NCBI GenBank assembly: GCA_016708845.1
Contig: JADJFB010000021.1
Span: 1-64,000, forward strand
DNA from: Bacteroidota bacterium
GTDB lineage: Bacteria; Bacteroidota; Bacteroidia; B-17B0; Aurantibacillaceae
Length of the DNA: 64,000 nt
Reading direction: 5' to 3'
Shown here one piece after another: positions 29,514 to 38,800 of the stretch (the stretch's first letter is position 1; every line of letters begins with the position of its first letter). The notes under the pieces are model-generated. The model did not search any database. It was not told where the DNA came from and saw only the letters and a program-made list of their open reading frames with translations. Made by a program: the position numbers and the translations under genes.

Positions 29514-29957
29514 ATGAACTACATAACATTTGTTTTCGCTACTGTTATTGGATTGGCTGCAATATGGTTCAGCATTAAATTTATTCGTTTGTATTTAAAA
29601 GTAAAAAAGTGGAATCGAGTAAAGGCGACTATTCTTTCAAAAGAAATCTTTCTTCATCCCAAAGTTTCATCGTCTCGTTCTCCTTATGGCATTAAAGTAA
29701 ATTATACTTACCAAGTGGATAATTCAACGTATAATGGTAGTAAAGTGTATTTAGTTGAATTATCTGGTGGGCAAGCAAACCACATGAAAAGCGCGGCAGA
29801 AAATAAATTAAATAAAATAGAAGATATAATGTCTGTTTATGTGAATCCAAGAGATCCTTCACAATCAGTCATATTTTGCGAAGGAGTAGGTTTGTATATT
29901 TTTGTGTTTTTCATGGGAATTGTTGCTCTGCTGATCGGAGTATCAAATATTCTGTAA
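29514..29957 (+). CDS. DUF3592 membrane protein
   Basis: 147 residues with one N-terminal helix (YITFVFATVIGLAAIWFSIKF), an extracytoplasmic beta-rich middle ('RVKATILSKEIF', 'IKVNYTYQVDNSTYNGSKVY', 'DIMSVYVNPRDPSQSV') and one C-terminal helix (GLYIFVFFMGIVALLIGVSNIL). This is the DUF3592 arrangement. The 'YVNPRDPSQSV' motif before the last helix is a family hallmark. Function unknown. It directly follows the GHMP-kinase remnant, so it was probably the original downstream neighbour of that kinase. Confidence 0.85.
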   Translation: MNYITFVFATVIGLAAIWFSIKFIRLYLKVKKWNRVKATILSKEIFLHPKVSSSRSPYGIKVNYTYQVDNSTYNGSKVYLVELSGGQANHMKSAAENKLNKIEDIMSVYVNPRDPSQSVIFCEGVGLYIFVFFMGIVALLIGVSNIL

Positions 29958-29995
29958 AAAACCCTGCCGATGGTTTAATTTCGACAGGGTTGTAG
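29955..29995 (+). terminator. Possible terminator
   Basis: AACCCTG ... CAGGGTT inverted repeat with a loop of about 20 nt and an interrupted T-rich tail, between convergent genes. Weaker than the others in the window. Confidence 0.4.
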
Positions 29996-30019
29996 GTTTT
30001 ATTGTTGTTTAATTAAAAC

Positions 30020-31264
30020 CTAGTTACAGTGGTGTATTATACAACTTGATTCTATGAATCGAATATCCAATTGCAATTGTGTGAAATTTCTTAAAACACA
30101 TAGTAAAGGATTATTATAGAATTTCGTTTTTTCCCAACTTCCATCTATTCCCATTTCGTCTTTCTGAGATGAAAGATTGATGAGCTTTGCGCTGTTTTGT
30201 TCGTAGGCAGAGGAAATGTAAGAATTAAAGTTTATTAAATCCTCTTTCAGATTTTTCAAATTATCTTTTGCATCTCCATTTTCAGTAAACAACATCCTTG
30301 TTGGGAAATCATAATTGGTGCTAAGTCCACTATTTTCTAAATCTTGATAGTTTATTTCTCTTATTGAACTGTCGCCTTCCATTTGTTGAATAAAATTCAA
30401 TTTTATTTTTTCAATTTTTTCACACAAAGCATTACAGGTCAATTTTAATTTTTCTTGCGACGTTTTATGATTTGAACTATCTACAGATGAGTTATAACTT
30501 ATCTTATTTTGTTCGGTAGCATAATGATAGCTGTCTTCCATGTGTTGGTCGCTCTGAATTGTTTTTTTCTGAACACTAAAACTTGGCCTTAGACTGGTTT
30601 GCAAGAAGAATACCCCTGCCAAAATGATCAAAATGAGAGTTGTCGTGATGGTATTAATCTTATTTGCTTGATCTCGGATCCCATTAAAAAAATATAACGG
30701 AATAAAAACTAGACTAAAAAGTCCAAGTGTCATGAACCATAAATTATTTGCATCAGGCCAATGAAATACTTTAAATAAAGTATAGGTGCAAAATAGAATG
30801 CCATTAATTGTTCCAATAGCAAGTACCAATTTTGATCGACTTTCTGTTGTTTCATTTTTCTTGAATAAAAATAGTAGTGGCAAATAGACAAGTGCGCCAA
30901 TTGCCATTCCTAAAATAATTAAAACTGATGCCCCAGGCCAGTGCATAAATTTGAAGAATGAGCCAATTATAAAAAATGTTGCTGCAGCGATTCCGCTATT
31001 AATCATTATCTTTTTCATAGTGTAATAGTTTTTGTAGGTTAATAACAGGAGAGTCTCTTCTTCAATTTCCCATAATTCATCTTTATAAAATGTTTGTATG
31101 GTTTTTTTGTAGAAGTTCTCGAAGTCTCCATTCGCTTCGAGATTTTGCTCTATGATACAACAAATATGATCGAGGAGGTTTTGCTGCAGGCTCTCCATCT
31201 CCACGCCACGTGCACCGATGTCGCTGAGGATATAGTCTATTTGTTGATCACTGAGTTGGTACAT
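30020..31264 (-). CDS. PadR-linked membrane protein with duplicated 'FKxxHWP' helices
   Basis: 414 residues. An N-terminal soluble domain (about 1-80, 'LLDHICCIIEQNLEANGDF') precedes four or five membrane helices. Two helix pairs each begin with the same signature: 'SFFKFMHWPGASVLIILGM' and 'TLFKVFHWPDANNLWFMTL', which recalls the 'FKxMHWPGA' of gliding protein GldL. A long hydrophilic C-terminal domain with coiled-coil potential follows, with 'CNALCEKIEKIKLNF' and several cysteines. The start codon lies 1 bp after the PadR gene stop, so they form an operon. The pairing with PadR suggests a membrane sensor or anti-regulator; this is inference. Function otherwise unknown. Confidence 0.7.
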   Translation of the reverse strand: MYQLSDQQIDYILSDIGARGVEMESLQQNLLDHICCIIEQNLEANGDFENFYKKTIQTFYKDELWEIEEETLLLLTYKNYYTMKKIMINSGIAAATFFIIGSFFKFMHWPGASVLIILGMAIGALVYLPLLFLFKKNETTESRSKLVLAIGTINGILFCTYTLFKVFHWPDANNLWFMTLGLFSLVFIPLYFFNGIRDQANKINTITTTLILIILAGVFFLQTSLRPSFSVQKKTIQSDQHMEDSYHYATEQNKISYNSSVDSSNHKTSQEKLKLTCNALCEKIEKIKLNFIQQMEGDSSIREINYQDLENSGLSTNYDFPTRMLFTENGDAKDNLKNLKEDLINFNSYISSAYEQNSAKLINLSSQKDEMGIDGSWEKTKFYNNPLLCVLRNFTQLQLDIRFIESSCIIHHCN

Positions 31265-31265
31265 A

Positions 31266-31607
31266 TTAAGCCGTTTTCGGTTTAATGTCTAATAAAAATT
31301 TCATTGTGTCCATAAAGTCAGCTAACTCGCTCACTTTTTCTTTGGTTTTGTTTTTACCGCTCGGACTCAAGCTGTAATATTTTCTTACGCGCTTTCCAAT
31401 AAATTCAGTTTCGGTAGTTACCAATCCATCACTTTCTAAAGCATGTAAAGTTGGATATAAAGCACCTTCTGTAATTTGAATTTTATCTAAGGTTAGTTCT
31501 TTCACTTTTTGAGTAATTTCGTAACCATACATTTTTTTATTGTCGGCTAAAAGCTTTAAAACAATTGTTTTAAGTGTGCCTTTTAATAATTCTGAAGAGT
31601 AGATCAT
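31266..31607 (-). CDS. PadR-family transcriptional regulator
   Basis: 113 residues, entirely the winged-helix PadR domain: 'LLKGTLKTIVLKLLADNKKM' at the N-terminus, 'YGYEITQKVKEL', then the typical 'ITEGALYPTLHALESDGLV' and the wing 'KRVRKYYSLSPSGK'. A short C-terminal helix serves dimerisation. It probably represses its own operon with the membrane protein at 30020, as PadR proteins commonly do. An AT-rich interval of about 170 bp upstream, shared with the divergent PH-domain gene, is the likely operator region, but I see no clear dyad. Confidence 0.92.
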   Translation of the reverse strand: MIYSSELLKGTLKTIVLKLLADNKKMYGYEITQKVKELTLDKIQITEGALYPTLHALESDGLVTTETEFIGKRVRKYYSLSPSGKNKTKEKVSELADFMDTMKFLLDIKPKTA

Positions 31608-31780
31608 GATGTTATAAGTTAATACTTAAGACAAAGATACATAAGAATCTAATGTATCTATCTATTATGCTTAAAAAAATATTTAAAGCATTGAAAATCA
31701 ATTTAATAAAATTTAAAATAGTTTATGAGTTTATATTAACGACCAATAAAATTAACTTAAAAATTCTTTAATTTTAAAGT

Positions 31781-32341
31781 ATGTCAGAAGAAATTGTTTT
31801 AAGAGAAGCCACGTTTAGCCCAAGAGTAAAAACCTACATCTTTTTTGTAGTCTTGTTTTTTTTATTTACAAGTGTTATTGGAATTATACTAGTTCCGTTT
31901 TGGATATTTGGATTGGGACAATGGTTGAGTGGAAAATATTTCACAACCTTGTCTTGTCAAATCACCAATAAGAATTTAAAATTTTCTAAAGGTTTAATCG
32001 TGCATATCGAAAAAACTATTCCTGTAGAAAATATTCAGGATTTATCTTTTGTTGGCGGACCAGTGCTTCGCTATTTTGGTTTAACGTTAATAAAGATTGA
32101 AACTGCCGGCGGCGGTGGCGGACCGCATCATCAAAATATGATGAGTATGTTAGGAATTAACGATGCCGAAAGTTTTAAAACACAAATTTTAGCACAGCGC
32201 GAAAAAGTGATTAATCAAAAAGATGGTTACACTAACAATATTGCAAGCGAAGCGAAGCAATCTCAAGTGATAGATAACACACAACTCTTAACCGACATTA
32301 AAAACGAATTGATAGAAATTAAAAACGCTTTAAAGAAATAA
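31781..32341 (+). CDS. PH-domain (bPH2/YdbS-like) membrane protein carrying an intragenic repeat
   Basis: 186 residues with an N-terminal hydrophobic hairpin ('YIFFVVLFFLFTSVIGIILV', 'FWIFGLGQWLSG') and a bacterial PH domain ('TLSCQITNKNLKFSKGL', 'EKTIPVENIQDLSFVGGPVL', 'FGLTLIKIETAGG'). Near residue 153 the sequence reads 'NNIASEAKQSQVID'. The DNA behind it (32240-32266) is the ATTGCnAGCGAAGCGAAGCAATC repeat usually found between genes, so the repeat appears to have extended the tail or been inserted into it. A short coiled-coil end follows ('LTDIKNELIEIKNALKK'). Function unknown. Confidence 0.82.
   Translation: MSEEIVLREATFSPRVKTYIFFVVLFFLFTSVIGIILVPFWIFGLGQWLSGKYFTTLSCQITNKNLKFSKGLIVHIEKTIPVENIQDLSFVGGPVLRYFGLTLIKIETAGGGGGPHHQNMMSMLGINDAESFKTQILAQREKVINQKDGYTNNIASEAKQSQVIDNTQLLTDIKNELIEIKNALKK
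32240..32266. repeat. Dispersed repeat (ATTGC-AGCGAAGCGAAGCAATC type) inside a coding region
   Basis: ATTGCAAGCGAAGCGAAGCAATCTC is a short dispersed Bacteroidota element with ATTGC/GCAAT ends, translated in frame as 'IASEAKQS'. Confidence 0.7.
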
Positions 32342-32404
32342 ATTAGGTACTCTTTTAATATAGAGATGTTCACTTTTTTTTCTAAACTAATATTTTAACT
32401 AATC

Positions 32405-35400
32405 ATGAAACAAGTTTTATCATTTATTTTTATTTTCACTATTTTCAGTTGTTCCTTTTCTCAACAAAAACAAAGTTGGAAGAATCTTTCTAGAAAAAAG
32501 AATTCCAATTTTTATGAAGTTAAAAAAGGGTTTGATTTAGCATTACAAAATCAAGATTCTTCAGGTTACAAACAATATATGCGATTGGCTAATTGGACTG
32601 AACCTAGGGTTTATCCAAATGGAAACATGGAATTGGCATCTCCACTAAAAGCTTATAACGAATATCAAAAATATGTAAACGATAATATAAATAAAACAAC
32701 TTCTGTTTGTTCAGCAAACTGGACAAGTGTTGGTCCTATCGCCACTAATGCTGATGCTCCAGGGAGTATAGGAAGAGTTGAATGTGTTGGATTAAATCCA
32801 GCTAATAATAATGAGTTATACGTGGGATCTACTAAAGGTGGTCTTTGGAAAACAATTGATGGAGGAGTTTCATACGTAAATAATACTGACAATTTTGCTT
32901 ATTTGGGTTTTTCGGCAGTAGCCATTTCTCCCAGTAATAATTCGATTGTTTATGCGGGAACTGGAGGGATTTGGGATGGAACGACGCTTGGATTAGTAAA
33001 ATCTATTGATGCCGGCAATACTTGGAATCATATTACTACTTTTCCAAATATTCGAATTTCAAAAGTATTGGTTAATCCTTTAAATGCTCAATCACTAACT
33101 TTGTCTTCATCTGCTGGGCTTTTTAAATCATATAACGGAGGTTTATCTTGGATAAGCATGTATACTAATCAAGATTTTACTGATTTAGAATATAAACCAA
33201 ATGATACCACAACCATTTATGCTATTACGGATAACTTATTTTATAAATCAATTGATGGAGGTGGAAGTTTTAATACAGTTGTTAGTTCTGGTATTACCGT
33301 TTCAGGACTAAAAAATTTAATTGCAGTTTCTCAATCTGATCCAAATTTTGTTGCTATTGCAACCATTTCAAACAGCGGTTCTGCGATGATATATTCATCT
33401 AACAATTTAGGTTTAAATTTTCAACCAATGGAATGTCGCCAATAACAATTGGTTCGGATGGAAACAGAAATGCTTTTGACGTATCTCCTTTAAATAAATT
33501 AGAAATGATGTTTTCAGGGGTATATACTTATTATACATTTGATGGCGGGGCAACTGTTACTTACGCTGGTTCTAGTGGATTGCATGTTGATACTCAAGAA
33601 ATACAGTATAGTGCCGATGGGTCATCGATATATTTTTCTACGGATGGTGGTGTATATAAGGGTACAAGCCCATCATCATCATTTGTTCCTATTAATGGAA
33701 ACATGAATGTTTCGCAAATTTACAGTTTGGGTGTTTCAAAAACAACGGCAGGTAAAGTGGTTGTAGGATTGCAAGATAATGGATCGTGGTTTGTAAATGG
33801 TTCATCACTTGTTTGGGACAGGTTTAATGGCGGTGATGGTATGGAATGTTTTTTTGATCCAAACAACGATAATATTATTTATAGCTCATCTCAAAACGGT
33901 GTTTTTTATAAGACTATAAATAATGGGGTGTCTACTAATAGCATTATGTCTGGTTTAACATGGGGCAGTGGAGGCTGGGAATCACCATGGTTATTAGATC
34001 CAAATAATTCAAATACACTTTTTTGTGGACTCGGAAAAAACTTCTATAAGTCAATTAACGCAGGAACTTCATGGACATTAATGTCAACTGAACCTTCTAT
34101 TAATTATTTTCAAGATATAAAAATAGCTAAGTCTAATTCATCAACAATTTATGCATGCGGTGGCGCAACGATTAAGAGTATTGATGGAGGTTTAACATGG
34201 ACCAATATTCAAAATAATTTACCATTTGGTTTTACTTCGTCTTTTGCAATTAATCCTTTAAATGAAAACGATGTTGTGATTACTTTTGGAAACAAGGTGT
34301 ATAGAAGTACTACAGGTGGCGCTAGTTGGGTTGATATTTCATTGGGTTTGCCAAATGTTAGATGTAACACAATCGTTTTTGATCCGATACCAAGTAAAGG
34401 ATTTTATGTAGGAACAGATGTAGGCGTTTTTTATTATGTGCAAAGTGATGCAAATTATTTATCTTTTAATCAAGGTATGCCTTTTGTGCCAGTTACCGAA
34501 ATAGAAGTTGATTTATTAGGTTCAAAATTATACGCTGCAACTTATGGTAGAGGATTATGGAAGAGTGATTTAGTAGATATTTCCACTTGCCCTCCAATTG
34601 CTGATTTTACAATTACACCAACTACATGTGGTGCATTAACGGTTGATTTTATAAATACATCAGTAATAAATCCAACGTCCTATTCTTGGAATTTTGGTGG
34701 TGGGATTCCTGCAACTTCAACAGCAACCAACCCATCAATTTCTTTTACTAGTCCAGGTGTTTTTTCTGCAACATTAACAACTACTAATGGTTTTGGAATA
34801 AGTCAAATGACTCATACTTTTGTTGTAGGTGGATCATCTAATATACCAATGACACAAGGATTTGAATCATCTTCGTTTCCTCCTCAAGGCTGGAGTTTAT
34901 CATCTAGTGTTTCTGATGGTTATGATTGGTTTCAGCATTTTAGTTACGGTGGTTTTGGCAATACATATAGAAGCATGTTTTTTAATAATTGGTTGTGTAA
35001 TTCAGTTGGTGCTCAGCATCATATTACGTCAAATGAATTTGCAGTAAATAATGTTAATTCTCTGATGTTGAATTTCGATGTCGCACATCATCAATTTGGA
35101 TCGATAAAAGATTCTTTAATTGTTTCGGTTTCGATAGATTGTGGAACGAGTTGGAATAGAGTATACGCGAAGGGGAGCGACCAGCTAAAAACGGCTTTAG
35201 TAACTAGTAGTCACCCTTTTAATCCTACTAGTTCAGAATGGAGAACAGAGACAGTAAATTTAAACTCTTATGTAGGAGCTAATTCTTTATTACTTAAATT
35301 CACTAATGTAAATGCCTATGGGGATATTATTTATGTAGATAATATTAATTTAAATAATAGTATTATTTCAGGATTTACTAAAAGGGAGGAAGACGATATG

Positions 35401-35604
35401 TTTTCTTTATTCCCCAATCCAACAAATGGAATTTTAAATATTAAAGTTAAAAATTCAAATCAAAAGTGTATAATCTATAACTCTGTAGGAGCTATTATAA
35501 TGATGAAGAATGAGGTTCCTGAAAAAATAAATTTGGAGCACCTAGCTTCTGGAATTTATTTTATTAAAATTGGAACCATAACTCAAAAACTCATAAAAGA
35601 TTAA
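32405..35604 (+). CDS. Sialidase/BNR-repeat-like secreted T9SS protein, one frameshift
   Basis: About 1,066 residues with signal peptide MKQVLSFIFIFTIFSCSFSQ. Residues from about 100 to 720 form repeated beta-propeller blades with 'GGLWKTIDGGVSY', 'SIDAGNTW', 'SYNGGLSW' and 'SIDGGLTW' (Asp-box/VPS10-like). A PKD domain follows ('DFTITPTTCGALTVDFINTS', 'YSWNFGGG'), then a MAM/choice-of-anchor-J-like domain ('GFESSSFPPQGWSL', 'VYAKGSDQLKTAL', 'ANSLLLKFTNVNAYGD') and a type A sorting tail ('MFSLFPNPTNGILNIKV', 'LASGIYFIKIG'). The frame breaks near 33425-33440 between 'LGLNFQPM' and 'SPITIGSDGNRNAF', with little or nothing lost. Ligand unknown; surface location is inferred from the tail. Confidence 0.85.
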
Positions 35605-35814
35605 ATTTGAAAGTTTAAGTTGTATCTAATTTCTTGAGCTTCTTTGTGTTAAACTGTGAAATTGTATGAGGGAGGTGATTTTGATTCAAAAATTGTTGGA
35701 TGTGTAAAATTGATGCTCTTTTGTTTACATTTTGTATGTTTTTTAGGGCATAAATAGCGTATTTTTAAAGAAGATAAATGCATTATATCTATACTATATA
35801 ATCCTCATTAACGT
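35605..35814. other. Intergenic interval, no feature identified
   Basis: 210 bp, AT-rich. I see no hairpin terminator and no clean TTTG/TAnnTTTG promoter pair, although the dnaE promoter should lie here. Confidence 0.4.
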
Positions 35815-38800
35815 ATGTTTTTAATATTTGATACCGAAACAACAGGCTTACCACGCAGTTACAGCGCTCCACTGACCGATTTTGATAATTGGCCACGAAT
35901 GGTGCAAGTAGCTTGGCAATTACACGATGCTCAAGGAAATTTAATTAATAGTAATTCTATTATTATTAAACCTGAAGGTTACACCATTCCTTTCAACGCC
36001 GTTCAAATACATGGTATTACTAATGAACGTGCTATTGAAGAAGGCCAAGATTTAAAAACAGTTTTACAGGAATTTGTGGACGTTGTAAATCAATGTAAAT
36101 ACTTATGCGGACATAACATAGAGTTTGATAATAATATTATTGGCTCCGAATTATTACGCTGTGGTTTAGAAAATAGTTTAGCTGCTAAACCTTTCATTGA
36201 TACGAAGAATGACCAAACAACTGAATACTGTGCTATTCCAGGAGGAAGAGGCGGTAAATTTAAATGGCCAACCTTAACTGAACTTTATACTAAATTATTT
36301 AATGCTTCTTTTGAAGAAGCGCATAATGCAGCGTTCGACGTTTTAGCAACTGGTAAAGTGTTCTTCGAGATTATTAAACGAGGAATTACTAAAGTTGCTG
36401 AAGTAACAGATTTACAAACGATTAATTACGTTGCTCCAGATTTAGCTGAACTTTACAAACACGAACAAGCTTGGAAGGAACGAAAAAATAAAAAAGCTGA
36501 ACCGACAGTCACTTCGAACGTAGTTGAGAAGTCAACAGTAGATGTCTCGAATTTAAAATTCTCGCACTTACACAATCACACCCAATTCTCTGTACTACAA
36601 TCTACTAGCGATGTTGGCGACTTAGTAAAAAAAGCCATTGAATATAATATGCCGGCGGTTGCTTTAACCGATCACGGTAATATGTATGGAGCTTTTTTGT
36701 TTTGGCAAGCGATTGATAAACACAACAAAGGTGTTAAGTCTCATAACGAAGCAGTTGATAAAGGTGAAAAGACCGAGGACAAGCAAACAGAATTAAAATG
36801 CATTATTGGTTGCGAATTATTTGTTTGTAAAGATCATAAAGATAAATCCAAACAAGATAATGGTTACACGCAGGTACTTATTGCAAAAAACAGATTAGGA
36901 TACGAAAATTTATCGCGACTAAGTTCTATTGGTTTAATTGATGGCGCTTATTATGTGCCACGTATTGATAAAGATTTATTAGTTAAATATAAAGATGGTT
37001 TAATCGCCACTACTGGTTCTTTGTCTTCAGAAATCCCTAACTTAATTTTAAATGTTGGTGAAGAACAAGCAGAAGAAGCCTTTTTATGGTATAAAGAATT
37101 ATTTGGCGAAGATTTTTATATCGAATTAAATCGCCATGATTTACCAGATGAAAATCACGTGAATGATGTATTACTTCGTTTTGCCGCTAAACACAACGTA
37201 AAATATTTTGCAGCGAATAGTAATTACTATTTAAATAAAAACGGCTTTGATTCACATGATATTTTATTGTGTGTAAAGGACAATGAGAAAAAAGCTACTC
37301 CTGTTGGTAAAGGCAGAGGATTTAGATATGGACTTCAAAACAAAGAGTTCTATTTCAAATCCCCTAAAGAAATGATGGCTCTGTTTGCAGATATGCCTGA
37401 AGCAATTGAAGCAACTAATGAGATTGTTTCTAAAATTGAACAATTTAAATTAGGTCGTGATATTTTATTACCAAAATTTGAAATTGCACAGGCATTTATT
37501 GAAGAAAACGAAGCGGAAATAGAGTCGTCACATCAACGCATCATTGCTTTAAAAGAAAAAGGCTGGGAAGAGAAAAAATTATCTCCCGAAGCGATTGAAG
37601 TTCAAAAGGCGGAGATGCGAGTAATTGCGGAGCAATTCATTTACATGTCTCATTTAACATGGGAAGGAGCGCATAAGCGTTATCCAGACATGCCCGAGTC
37701 TACCAAAGAACGTATTGCTTTCGAATTAGCAACTATCGAAAGAATGGGTTACCCTGGTTACTTTTTAATTGTTGCTGATTTTATTGCGGAAGCTCGTAAA
37801 ATGGGAGTAGCTGTTGGTCCAGGTCGTGGTTCTGCTGCTGGCTCTGCTATTGCGTATTGTTTGTGGATTACAAATGTGGATCCTATTAAGTTCGATTTAC
37901 TATTTGAGCGTTTCTTAAATCCTGATCGTATTAGTATGCCCGATATAGATATTGATTTTGATGATGAAGGACGTGGTTTGGTAATTGATTACGTTATTAA
38001 GAAGTATGGTTCCAACCAAGTCGCACAAATTATTACCTATGGTACGATGGGTGGAAAGTCTGCGATTAAAGATACCGCAAGGGTTTTAGACTTACCATTA
38101 GAAGATTCTAATAATTTGTCAAAAGCCTTTCCAGATAGTTTAGACGCTAAGTTAAAAAAGTTGTTGAAACCAGGAGGCATCGATCAAAAATATTTAGATG
38201 GTATTAAAGATAAACGTGAAGTCGTTGAGCAATCTCACAACTTTAGAAAGTTAGCAGAAGGCAATTCACCACAAGCAGCGGTATTAAAACAAGCTTATGA
38301 ATTAGAAGGTTGCTTGCGAAACGTTGGTATTCATGCCTGTGGTGTGATTATTACACCTGATGAAATGGTGAAGTTTGTGCCTGTTACGAAAGCAAAAGAT
38401 AGTGACATGCTAGTCACACAGTTTGATAACTCAGTAGCGGAAAATGCTGGTTTATTAAAAATGGACTTCTTGGGTTTGAGAACCTTAACTATTATTAAGG
38501 ACGCGCTACGTTATATTAAACAAAACCATGGGATTGATATTGACATCGATGCGATTGATTTAGAAGATAAAAAAACATACGAGTTATTTCAAAGAGGCGA
38601 AACAAATGCAGTGTTCCAATATGAGAGTGCTGGTATGCAGAAATCTTTAAAGGATTTAAAGCCCGATTCATTCAACGATTTAATTGCAATGAATGCCTTG
38701 TATCGTCCGGGACCAATTGCCTACATTCCAAATTACATTAATCGTAAACATGGCCGAGAGCCTGTGGTGATGGATTTAGAAGGGATGGATGAATTTTTAG

